Shown here: positions 16,301 through 22,884 of the stretch, piece by piece
Layout of the letters: each line of letters opens with the position of its first letter
How positions within the stretch are numbered: the first letter of the stretch is position 1
Assembly (NCBI GenBank): GCA_036508555.1
Contig: DATCHD010000087.1
Coordinates: forward strand, 1-38,035
From: CAINVV01 sp036508555
GTDB taxonomy: Bacteria > Bacteroidota > Bacteroidia > Bacteroidales > Prolixibacteraceae
Length of the DNA: 38,035 nt
Direction of reading: 5' to 3'
The notes under the pieces: generated by a model
Databases searched by the model: none
What the model was told of the DNA's origin: nothing
The model's input: the letters and a program-made list of their open reading frames with translations, nothing else
Position numbers and translations under genes: made by a program

Positions 16301-16424
16301 AACGGTTTGCGTGTATGATCTGGTGGCGGATTGCGGAGCACTTGCCCGTCGAGCCTCACCGCCCAAATTGCGGTGTATAATGCTCGCAATCAACACAAAA
16401 ACTACCATCAATTAGACACGCAGT
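16301..16424. other. Highly structured non-coding element, ~120 bp
   Basis: Three nested inverted repeats in order: outer TGCGTGT (16308-16314) with ACACGCA (16416-16422); middle GATTGCGGAGCA (16329-16340) with TGCTCGCAATC (16381-16391, one base missing); inner CACCGC (16357-16362) with GCGGTG (16370-16375). Nothing coding is evident. The shape recalls integron attC sites or a mobile hairpin element, but the terminal core sequences do not fit attC well. The sequence between the Bro-N remnants and this element (16142-16300) holds nothing I recognise. Confidence 0.55.
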
Positions 16425-16433
16425 TGACACAGG

Positions 16434-17981
16434 TTATTTAATCTTGCTTATTAATTCAAAATACAACTTATCCCTTTCTGATGGGAAATGAGCTTTCGTC
16501 TCAACAATCTTTCCTTTAGCGTTAACTATCATATAAGTAGGGAAACCAACAAGCTCCACTCCATGATTTTTCAAGTCTGCTTTAAATTCTTTGGTCGATA
16601 TAAAATGATAACCAGTTAAATCATACGCTACAATAATTTTTTTCCATTGTTCCCGATCAGGTTTGTATTCATTGGCTACATAAACCATTTCTATACCTTT
16701 GTTTTTGAGAAACACTTTTAAAGAATCATTGTACTTAAATTGCTCACGACAAGGGCCACACCATGTTCCCCAAAAATCGATTAGGAATGGTCTGTTTTTT
16801 AAACTGTCGACTAATTGCTGAAAAGAGGTAATTGGTGAGTTTTCATCTAAAATGATTTTGTCAGCAGTTAATTCTCTATTAGAAAGACTATCAAAGGATT
16901 CTGCTCTTGGAATTAACATATTTTTCAGATAATTTCCATAAAGCGTATTTTTCATATCCTGGTTTTCATCCAGAAACTTTTTAGCATCCACAGACGATTT
17001 TAATTGCAAGGAACCAACCTGGCTCATTGTACTTCTCATCTTGTATTCCTTATAAACTGCATTCGAAATATCGGATCTGATAGAATCGATGGGTGCACGT
17101 GCAAATTTTGTAAAACGTAAATCAGGACTAATGGAGGAATCTTTATAACAAGCCAAATAATGCAGATAAACATCAATATAGCGATCAAAAAGATAAAAGT
17201 GATCAAAATCGGTTTTGTTTATTGGAAACATTTGAAAAACCTGAGGGTAAATGGTTTTAAGTTTTTGAGAAATGGAAGAATCAGAAATCCCAAATCGGTC
17301 AGGGACGTTCCACGTATCCTGAATAGTTTGAGCTAATTTATAAGCAGTAAAATACTCAACGTTGATTTTTAAGATAGCAAAAAATTCTTCATCAATTTTT
17401 CCCTTTTCAAGAAGATCGGAAAAAATTGCAATCTGAGAACGAATACGCTCATTGAGTGTATCAATTAATTTTTCAGGATGTTCAAGATCCCATTCTTCAC
17501 GGTAGAGAGAACCCATTGTACTGTTATCGATCAAGTTATAATACATTTGCCCCATATCGTACTGAGCAAATCTTTCAGTGTCCGTGTTTTTATTGTCAAT
17601 GCTGAAAATATCAGGACTGTATGATTTTTCCCAATAGTCTTGATCTTTCATACTCTGCCCTTGGCTAACAATTGAGTAGTTTTTATTTGGCTGGACAATA
17701 AGTCTGCATTCATGCTGAATTGCATCAACTTCTTTATTTCGATAGTAAATCCGAAAGAATTTTGTTTTATCAATCGATTTTAAAATCGTAAATCGCCCTG
17801 AACGATCGAGCTGAATAGATTGAAAATCGGTTGATCTATTTGCATCAGAAAGAGTATAATAGACAGTTGTTTTACCGTCATATCCTATTATTTGTCCATC
17901 AATGCGAACATTTTGGTCTTGAGCACAAAGGATATGGGACGTAATAAGCATACAACTTAAAAAGAAGATTGTGTTTCTCAT
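16434..17981 (-). CDS. Periplasmic TlpA-like thiol-disulfide oxidoreductase
   Basis: A 515-residue exported protein: signal peptide at residues 1-20 (MRNTIFFLSCMLITSHILCA, then Q), a beta-rich N-terminal region (about 21-130) of the DUF4369-like kind, a long helical middle, and a C-terminal TlpA thioredoxin domain from about residue 395. That domain has DFWGTWCGPCREQF (active-site WCGPC) and the cis-proline segment GFPTYMIVN. It should reduce disulfides in the periplasm or on the inner-membrane surface. It begins 19 bases after the zinc-ribbon protein with no promoter between, so both form one minus-strand unit sharing the tandem-repeat control region with the methyltransferase/radical SAM operon. 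That links it to the redox block rather than to general cytochrome maturation. Confidence 0.88.
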   Translation of the reverse strand: MRNTIFFLSCMLITSHILCAQDQNVRIDGQIIGYDGKTTVYYTLSDANRSTDFQSIQLDRSGRFTILKSIDKTKFFRIYYRNKEVDAIQHECRLIVQPNKNYSIVSQGQSMKDQDYWEKSYSPDIFSIDNKNTDTERFAQYDMGQMYYNLIDNSTMGSLYREEWDLEHPEKLIDTLNERIRSQIAIFSDLLEKGKIDEEFFAILKINVEYFTAYKLAQTIQDTWNVPDRFGISDSSISQKLKTIYPQVFQMFPINKTDFDHFYLFDRYIDVYLHYLACYKDSSISPDLRFTKFARAPIDSIRSDISNAVYKEYKMRSTMSQVGSLQLKSSVDAKKFLDENQDMKNTLYGNYLKNMLIPRAESFDSLSNRELTADKIILDENSPITSFQQLVDSLKNRPFLIDFWGTWCGPCREQFKYNDSLKVFLKNKGIEMVYVANEYKPDREQWKKIIVAYDLTGYHFISTKEFKADLKNHGVELVGFPTYMIVNAKGKIVETKAHFPSERDKLYFELISKIK

Positions 17982-18000
17982 CTTTTATAATTTGTGTTAA

Positions 18001-18435
18001 CTAGAAGCTAAAAAGTTTCCTGATGTCCTTTTTGTCGGTATCGGAAAGTTCTGTGAGGGCATCCAGCGAGGCGCGGATCTTAGATTTAAAATTCCAGCAG
18101 GTCATCTGGCGTAATGACAACCTCCTGGCAAATTCGTAGGTGGAAATTTCTTCGTTGCCCCTGCATACGTTGAAGGCAATATAAAATGCTTTGCTGATGG
18201 GAAATTTACAATTGTGAAAAATCGTTCCTGCTGTGGCAGATTCCTCACTCTTGCATTTGGTGCATCTCCTGGAGTAAGGTGTTTTTCCAGAGCAGTGATT
18301 CAGATTTCCACATTTCCTGCATTCGAATCCCTCCCCCCATTTCAGACCGGCAATAAACTCGAGACACTTTTCATCACTATGAAACAGCGCATTAAGTTCA
18401 TCGGCAGTAAGATCCTCTGCAAAGAAATTTTTCAT
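18001..18435 (-). CDS. Zinc-ribbon/HTH protein, IS1595-transposase N-domain without DDE domain
   Basis: A 144-residue protein. Residues 35-75 form a zinc ribbon (WGEGFECRKCGN and RRCTKCKSE; cysteines 39, 42, 58, 61) of the type at the N-terminus of IS1595/ISXO2 transposases. Residues 95-128 (ISTYEFARRLSLRQMTCWNF) match the helix-turn-helix that follows in those enzymes. The DDE nuclease domain is absent: the frame ends cleanly at a stop followed 19 bases later by an intact gene, with no IS ends. It therefore looks like a retained small DNA-binding protein, not a fresh truncation. It is divergent from the ArsM-like operon across tandem 20-bp repeats, the usual place of a local regulator. Its role as regulator is inference; a decayed transposase is the alternative. 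Confidence 0.8.
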   Translation of the reverse strand: MKNFFAEDLTADELNALFHSDEKCLEFIAGLKWGEGFECRKCGNLNHCSGKTPYSRRCTKCKSEESATAGTIFHNCKFPISKAFYIAFNVCRGNEEISTYEFARRLSLRQMTCWNFKSKIRASLDALTELSDTDKKDIRKLFSF

Positions 18436-18439
18436 ACCA

Positions 18440-18447
18440 CAAAAATA
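18440..18447 (-). promoter_or_regulatory. -7 box for the zinc-ribbon gene, almost touching the ATG
   Basis: Read on the minus strand, TATTTTTG matches TAnnTTTG and ends four bases before the ATG at 18435. Transcription from it would start at or just inside the start codon, giving a leaderless or nearly leaderless message. The same TATTTTTGTGGT string occurs before the periplasmic thioredoxin gene. Confidence 0.45.
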
Positions 18448-18486
18448 GTGATAATAAAAAGATTTAAGTGATATTAATGCGATTTA
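18447..18486. promoter_or_regulatory. Tandem 20-bp operator units, copy 1
   Basis: Two direct 20-bp units without a gap: AGTGATAATAAAAAGATTTA (18447-18466) and AGTGATATTAATGCGATTTA (18467-18486). The common frame is AGTGATaaT and GATTTA, with a 20-bp period (about two helical turns). The second unit is identical, in opposite orientation, to unit 22622-22641 near the periplasmic thioredoxin. The pair abuts the minus-strand -7 box and ends 16 bases before the plus-strand -7 box (18503-18510), taking the place of a -33 element. A regulator could thus control both directions. Confidence 0.8.
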
Positions 18487-18502
18487 AAATAAAATAATTT
18501 TC

Positions 18503-18510
18503 TACCTTTG
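18503..18510 (+). promoter_or_regulatory. -7 box for the ArsM-like/RiPP operon
   Basis: TACCTTTG fits TAnnTTTG. No TTG lies at -33; the 20-bp operator units are there instead, which suggests dependence on an activator. The expected transcript start (about 18517) leaves a leader of about 40 bases before ATG 18558. Confidence 0.6.
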
Positions 18511-18557
18511 TAGCGTCAATTCAGATATTATCGAACTTAGTATAACAAAATTAAAAC

Positions 18558-19211
18558 ATGGATTATTCATCTATAAATCTCAGGTACAGCGAATTAGCCA
18601 ATACGGAATGTTGTCTATCCTGTGGTGGCGCTCTCAATTTTTCGGAGGTAAAACCAGGCGAAATTTGCGTGGACCTCGGCAGCGGCAGGGGTACAGATGT
18701 GCTGCGGATGGTAGAAAAAGCAGGAGAAAAAGGCTTTGCCTATGGAATCGATATTTCTGACGGAATGCTGGAAACAGCAAGAGCCAACGCCCAAAAATTT
18801 GGGGTTACCAACGTAAAATTCATCAGGAGTGAGCTGGAAAAATTGGATCTGCCTGATAAGACTGCCGATCTGGTAGTTTCCAATTGCACCATCAATCATG
18901 CGGCTGATAAGTCAGCTGCCTGGAGTGAAATCTTCAGAATTTTGAAAAAAGGAGGACGTTTCGTGGTAAGCGACATCTATTCAACCTCTCCGGTACCAGA
19001 GGAGTACAGGAACGATCCGGTGGCAGTAGCGGAATGCTGGGCAGGCTCTGTCACCCGCGAGGAATACCTCAAAACACTGAGTGATGCCGGGTTCCAGTCA
19101 ATCACCATTCTGGAAGAGTCTAAACCTTACCCTAAAGGAAAGGTGGAAGTCTCCAGTTTCACGGTAGCTGGTGAAAGACCCGATACAAAATCATGCTGTT
19201 GCGGATCCTGA
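18558..19211 (+). CDS. ArsM-like SAM-dependent methyltransferase
   Basis: A 217-residue class I methyltransferase. The SAM-binding motif is VDLGSGRGTDVLRM, followed by YGIDISDGMLE, SNCTINHAADKSAAW and ILKKGGRFVVSDIYS. Landmarks shared with arsenite methyltransferases are VAECWAGSVTREEYLKTLSD, with a cysteine in the usual place, and a C-terminal KSCCCGS. The N-terminus carries ECCLSCGGAL (cysteines 18, 19, 22), giving many thiols for binding a soft metalloid or a thiol substrate. Arsenic, or instead the neighbouring Cys peptide, may be the acceptor. It is the first gene of a plus-strand unit with a peptide, a radical SAM enzyme and a thioredoxin-reductase fusion. No ArsR, ArsC or ArsB is nearby, which weakens a plain arsenic-resistance reading. 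Confidence 0.82.
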   Translation: MDYSSINLRYSELANTECCLSCGGALNFSEVKPGEICVDLGSGRGTDVLRMVEKAGEKGFAYGIDISDGMLETARANAQKFGVTNVKFIRSELEKLDLPDKTADLVVSNCTINHAADKSAAWSEIFRILKKGGRFVVSDIYSTSPVPEEYRNDPVAVAECWAGSVTREEYLKTLSDAGFQSITILEESKPYPKGKVEVSSFTVAGERPDTKSCCCGS

Positions 19212-19286
19212 TATTCGCTTCAGTTACACAAAATGGCTTTTCTAAGCACAATAAATAGGTAAGTTTATATCAATTAATTTTTTCAA

Positions 19287-19385
19287 ATGAAAAGTTTAGT
19301 AAAAAAGCAGGAAGCGCAGAAGAGCGTGGTCATAGCTCAATGCTGTGCCAAAACTTCCAAGTCGGTTGTGGGTTGCCACGACTAA
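19287..19385 (+). CDS. Candidate RiPP precursor, 32-residue Cys-containing peptide
   Basis: A short gene, ATG 19287 to TAA 19383-19385. The first part (MKSLVKKQEAQ) is charged and could be a leader. The rest contains KSVVIAQCC and then KSVVGCHD, an imperfect internal repeat with cysteines 19, 20 and 30. It lies directly in front of a radical SAM/SPASM gene on the same strand and is followed by a strong hairpin, a common layout when a precursor must be made in excess over its maturase. No other small frame in the operon is as plausible. I know no named family for it. Assignment rests on position, size and composition. Confidence 0.65.
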   Translation: MKSLVKKQEAQKSVVIAQCCAKTSKSVVGCHD

Positions 19386-19390
19386 ATCAA

Positions 19391-19435
19391 ATGAATAAGT
19401 CTCCGGGAGAACGATTTCCCGGTAGGCTTATTCAT
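19391..19435 (+). terminator. Strong hairpin between peptide and maturase genes (attenuator-like)
   Basis: ATGAATAAGTCTCCGGGA pairs with TCCCGGTAGGCTTATTCAT: about 18 bp with one G-T pair and one bulged base, around an 8-base loop (GAACGATT). It starts five bases after the peptide stop and is followed by AAATTTTA, a poor T run. This suggests partial termination or protection of the upstream message, not a full stop. Confidence 0.7.
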
Positions 19436-19452
19436 AAATTTTATGCATTCAG

Positions 19453-20781
19453 ATGATCAAATCAAAACACAATATAGTTTCCAGAGTCTCCGGTAGTGAT
19501 CAATACTTCGCGGTTAATCTGCTAAGTGGCAATGCAGATCTGCTTTCTGAAGAGGAGGCCAAAGTCTTGACAGCCTTCGAAGAGGGAACCAATGCTGAAG
19601 CGGAAATCCTGCAGAACCTGACAGATAAAGGCTATCTGGTGAAACCGGAAAGCGAAAACAAACGCTTTCGTAATAGCTATTTTGATTTCGTGGATCAGCG
19701 GGATGAGGAAGAGGTTCAGCTTTTTTTTGTTCCGAATTACAGTTGCAACTTCAGCTGCAGTTACTGTTACCAGGATGAATATACCAATCCCAACCAGCAC
19801 GCTACACCAGAATTGATTGATGCATTCTTTCAGTATGTCAGGAAAGAGTTTGCCAACAGGCGCAAATATCTTACCATTTTTGGAGGCGAACCCTTACTTA
19901 ACACACCTCATCAAAAAGAGATTATCCGCCATTTGGTTGAAAAGTCCAATGAATTGGCCATCGACATCTGCGTAGTTACCAATGGGTATTACCTGGAAAA
20001 TTACATTAGTCTTTTGGCGCAGGGAAAGATCCGCGAGATTCAGATAACGCTTGACGGAACCAAAAAAATCCATGATCAACGCCGTTTTCTAAAAGGCGGC
20101 TCCCCCACTTTCGAACCCATAGTCCGGGGAATTGATGCTGCTCTGGCTGCAGGATTTCCCGTGAATCTCAGAATGGTGATTGACAAACAGAACATTGAGA
20201 ACCTGCCTGAACTGGCAGCTTTCGCTATAGAGAAAGGCTGGACTTCCCATCCCATTTTCAAGACCCAGATCGGAAGAAATTACGAGCTGCACCATTGTCA
20301 GTCGACACCTGATCAACTCTTTACACGGCTTTCCCTCTTCAAAAAAATATTCGAACTAACGGAGCAATTTCCGCACATAAAGGAATTCTATAAACCATCT
20401 TATTCTGTATCGAAATACCTGGCAGAAAATGGTGAACTACCTGATCCATTGTTCGATGCCTGTCCTGCATGCAAGTCGGAGTGGGCCTTTGATTATACCG
20501 GCCGGATTTACTCATGCACGGCTACGGTTGGTAAAGAAGAGGAGGCTTTGGGTACATTTTTCCCTGAAGTAACCAAAAATGAGCAGCTCATTCATCAATG
20601 GGCATCAAGGGATGTAACCTCCATCGAAGACTGCAGAAACTGCGCAGTTCAGCTGGCTTGTGGAGGTGGTTGCGGATCGGTGGCGAAAAATAAAAACGGA
20701 TCAATTCTCTCTCCCGACTGCCGGCCGGTGAAAGAATTACTCGAAATAGGATTTAAGGCTTATTTTACAGAAATAATATAA
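19453..20781 (+). CDS. Radical SAM/SPASM peptide maturase
   Basis: A 442-residue enzyme. Residues 1-70 resemble a PqqD-like precursor-recognition domain (winged-helix pattern ending LTDKGYLVKPE). The radical SAM core has SCNFSCSYCYQDEY (cysteines 98, 102, 105 binding the SAM iron-sulfur cluster) and LTIFGGEPLLN. The C-terminal SPASM domain holds FDACPACKSEWAFD, GRIYSC and CRNCAVQLACGGGCGSVAK plus a final SPDC, enough cysteines for two auxiliary clusters. Such enzymes make carbon-sulfur or carbon-carbon links in ribosomal peptides. The obvious substrate is the Cys peptide just upstream. A thioredoxin-reductase fusion begins four bases later, so supply of reduced thiols or electrons may be built into the operon. 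Confidence 0.9.
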   Translation: MIKSKHNIVSRVSGSDQYFAVNLLSGNADLLSEEEAKVLTAFEEGTNAEAEILQNLTDKGYLVKPESENKRFRNSYFDFVDQRDEEEVQLFFVPNYSCNFSCSYCYQDEYTNPNQHATPELIDAFFQYVRKEFANRRKYLTIFGGEPLLNTPHQKEIIRHLVEKSNELAIDICVVTNGYYLENYISLLAQGKIREIQITLDGTKKIHDQRRFLKGGSPTFEPIVRGIDAALAAGFPVNLRMVIDKQNIENLPELAAFAIEKGWTSHPIFKTQIGRNYELHHCQSTPDQLFTRLSLFKKIFELTEQFPHIKEFYKPSYSVSKYLAENGELPDPLFDACPACKSEWAFDYTGRIYSCTATVGKEEEALGTFFPEVTKNEQLIHQWASRDVTSIEDCRNCAVQLACGGGCGSVAKNKNGSILSPDCRPVKELLEIGFKAYFTEII

Positions 20782-20785
20782 AGAG

Positions 20786-22054
20786 ATGCAAGAAATTAAC
20801 AGTTCAGAATTCGAAAAAGAAGTTTTACAAGGCGGTAAAGTTGTTTTGGATTTTTACTCTACTGAATGTCCCCCTTGCGAGGCAGTTGCTCCAAAATTTA
20901 AATCGCTGGCCGGAATGTATGGCCACGAAATTAAATTTCTCAAGATGTATCGCCAGCAAAACAGGGAACTGGCTGACAAATTAGGCGTAAAATCTTCTCC
21001 AACCCTCCTCTTTTTTGATAATGGAAATGAGGTAACAGATAGATTGGCCGGTGGAATCAAGAGAAGTGAGATCATTCATCACCTGAATTCAATGCTGCCT
21101 GAATCCATCGTGAATGAAATCAAGGCAAAGATTAAACCTCAAACTTCTGAATATGATGTCATCATCCTGGGTGGCGGTCCTGGCGGACTGACAGCCGGAC
21201 TTTACCTCTGTCAGGCTAAGATCAACACCGTTTTAGTGGATATTTCCCTTCCCGGCGGGCAAGTATCCACTACCCATGAGGTATCAAACTACCCTGGATT
21301 CATTGATCCGCAAGCCGGATATATGCTTTCCCACAACATGTCCGAGCAGACGAAAATGTGTGGAACTGTATTCAAAGTCGCCGTGGATGTAACAAAAGTT
21401 GACCTGGTAAAAAAGGAGGTTGTCATCGATGAGTATGAAACCATCCATGCCAAAAGAATTATTATTGCAACCGGGACCACACCCAATCTGACCGGTGCTA
21501 AAGGTGAAAAAGAATTAAAGGGAAAGGGTATCTCCTACTGTGCCACCTGTGATGCCAAATATTTTGTCGACAAGGAAGTGATCGTCATTGGAGGAGGAAA
21601 CTCAGCCGTCGAAGAGAGTGATTTTATCGCGAAATTTGCCTCGAAAGTGACTGTCGTTCACCAGTTTGCAGCCTTTACTGCCAACAAAACGGCCCAGGAG
21701 AAATTACTGGCCAATCCGAAAATCCATCCGATATTTCTGCATGAACCGCGTTCATTTAAAAAAGAGAACGATCAGATGTTCGTCGAGGTTGAAAACTTGA
21801 ATACCAAAGAGATGAAAACATTAAAAGCAGATGGCGTATTTATTTTTATTGGGATGAAGCCTAATCTCGGACTGTTTACCGAAAAACTGGAACTTGATCA
21901 ATGGGGTTACATCAAGACAGACGACGAAATGAGAACATCCATCCCGGGAGTCTACGCCGTAGGTGATGTTATCAGCAAAAAATACAGACAGATAACCACT
22001 GCTGTTGCCGACGGCACAATTGCTGCCATATCAATCGCTAAAGACCTGGATTAA
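20786..22054 (+). CDS. Thioredoxin-thioredoxin reductase fusion (N-terminal Trx)
   Basis: A 422-residue fusion. Residues 1-105 are a thioredoxin fold with the unusual active site STECPPCEAVAP (Cys28, Cys31; CPPC without the preceding Trp) and SSPTLLFF with the cis-proline. Residues 122-422 are a flavoprotein reductase: IILGGGPGGLTAGLYLC for FAD, SYCATCDAKYF (Cys252, Cys255), VIGGGNSAVEES and the FAD-closing GVYAVGDV. The NADPH 2'-phosphate motif, normally HRRxxxRA, reads HQFAAFTA with all arginines missing, so NADPH is doubtful as donor; NADH or another donor is possible. No signal peptide: it acts in the cytoplasm. The known mycobacterial fusion has the domains in the opposite order. AAAGAG lies close to the ATG. 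Confidence 0.93.
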   Translation: MQEINSSEFEKEVLQGGKVVLDFYSTECPPCEAVAPKFKSLAGMYGHEIKFLKMYRQQNRELADKLGVKSSPTLLFFDNGNEVTDRLAGGIKRSEIIHHLNSMLPESIVNEIKAKIKPQTSEYDVIILGGGPGGLTAGLYLCQAKINTVLVDISLPGGQVSTTHEVSNYPGFIDPQAGYMLSHNMSEQTKMCGTVFKVAVDVTKVDLVKKEVVIDEYETIHAKRIIIATGTTPNLTGAKGEKELKGKGISYCATCDAKYFVDKEVIVIGGGNSAVEESDFIAKFASKVTVVHQFAAFTANKTAQEKLLANPKIHPIFLHEPRSFKKENDQMFVEVENLNTKEMKTLKADGVFIFIGMKPNLGLFTEKLELDQWGYIKTDDEMRTSIPGVYAVGDVISKKYRQITTAVADGTIAAISIAKDLD

Positions 22055-22083
22055 TAAGATGACACTAAATTAAATGAGGTGTT

Positions 22084-22545
22084 CTATTTTACCTGCAAGA
22101 CTTCAGATATTGCTTTTTCAAGCGTCTCCCTTGGAATAGAACCTACGGTCGTTCTTGGCTGACCCTTAACCGGAATAAAGAAAAGTGTCGGTAAACTCTG
22201 GATTCCCATACTTTGAGCCAGTCTGGGCTCCTTGTCTGTATCAACTTTGTAAACCAGGATTTTGCCGTCATATTTTTTGGCAACTTCTTCAACCAACGGT
22301 GACAAAACCCTGCAGGGACCACACCATGTTGCGTAGAAATCAATAATGACAGGCAAATTCCCTTCAAATTTCCAGGTTTTACTGGTTTCATAATTGAAGA
22401 TTTTCTCCTTAAAAATATTGTCAGTCATTTCAATAACCTTGTCAGATGAATTTGAACTACCTGATGTCTTTGCAGGATTTCCTGCATGACAGATATTGAG
22501 AATCAACAAAAATCCCAGCGCAAAAGGGGCAATAAATTTTCTCAT
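22084..22545 (-). CDS. Periplasmic thioredoxin
   Basis: A 153-residue thioredoxin with an N-terminal signal peptide (MRKFIAPFALGFLLILNICHA, about 21 residues) and a 25-residue polar linker, so it works in the periplasm. The active site is DFYATWCGPCRVLSPLVEE, and SLPTLFFIPVKG carries the cis-proline. It resembles the exported thioredoxins of Bacteroides (TrxP type). It is convergent with the Trx-TrxR fusion, the stops being 29 bases apart. Upstream it carries two tandem 20-bp units, one identical to a unit between the zinc-ribbon and ArsM-like genes, so it is probably in the same regulon. Confidence 0.92.
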   Translation of the reverse strand: MRKFIAPFALGFLLILNICHAGNPAKTSGSSNSSDKVIEMTDNIFKEKIFNYETSKTWKFEGNLPVIIDFYATWCGPCRVLSPLVEEVAKKYDGKILVYKVDTDKEPRLAQSMGIQSLPTLFFIPVKGQPRTTVGSIPRETLEKAISEVLQVK

Positions 22546-22588
22546 TTTCTATACCGTTTTTTATTTCGATTTATAATTTTTTGCACCA

Positions 22589-22596
22589 CAAAAATA
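22589..22596 (-). promoter_or_regulatory. -7 box for the periplasmic thioredoxin
   Basis: On the minus strand TATTTTTG fits TAnnTTTG and is followed by TGGT, as before the zinc-ribbon gene. It starts five bases after the tandem operator units. A leader of about 38 bases would precede ATG 22545. Confidence 0.55.
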
Positions 22597-22601
22597 AATA
22601 A

Positions 22602-22641
22602 TAAATCGCAATAATCTCACTTAAATCGCATTAATATCACT
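22602..22641. promoter_or_regulatory. Tandem 20-bp operator units, copy 2
   Basis: Read on the minus strand: AGTGATATTAATGCGATTTA (22641-22622) directly followed by AGTGAGATTATTGCGATTTA (22621-22602). The first is identical to unit 18467-18486, and the 20-bp period is the same. They sit immediately upstream of the thioredoxin -7 box, covering the -33 region. Confidence 0.8.
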
Positions 22642-22744
22642 AATAAATATTCCGTTTCATCGTACATGGAGGAGATATGGTGAACCGGGGAATGAATGGA
22701 CAGGAATGGTCGTGGTTCTTTGAGGCGGGTCTACTTGTGCCAAA

Positions 22745-22879
22745 ATGTATGTTCAGAAATTTGCCAGACCCTACCAGGCAGTTGTATTGTCAAAAGAGCT
22801 TTTCCCCGGAAGGTATCCCTGGCTAAGAAATGAGGTATTCTTCGAACAAAACTTGCGCCTTTTCCGGCTCAGTAACTAA
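22745..22879 (+). pseudogene. Unidentified short protein remnant
   Basis: A 44-residue frame from ATG 22745 to TAA 22877-22879, with PYQAVVLSKELFPGRYPWL followed by RNEVFFEQNLRLFRLSN, reads like real protein. Upstream the same frame is broken by a TGA (about 22720), so it is probably the end of a decayed gene. A second frame from 22677 (49 codons) overlaps it and looks less protein-like. I cannot name a family. Confidence 0.3.
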
Positions 22880-22884
22880 CCAAG

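Noticed and set aside
16301..16424. Integron attC site
   Set aside because: The nested arms look attC-like, but the expected RYYYAAC and GTTRRRY ends do not match and no integrase or cassette array is visible; kept only as an unexplained structured element.
18001..18435. Complete IS1595-type insertion sequence
   Set aside because: No DDE domain, no terminal inverted repeats and no target duplication were found around the gene.
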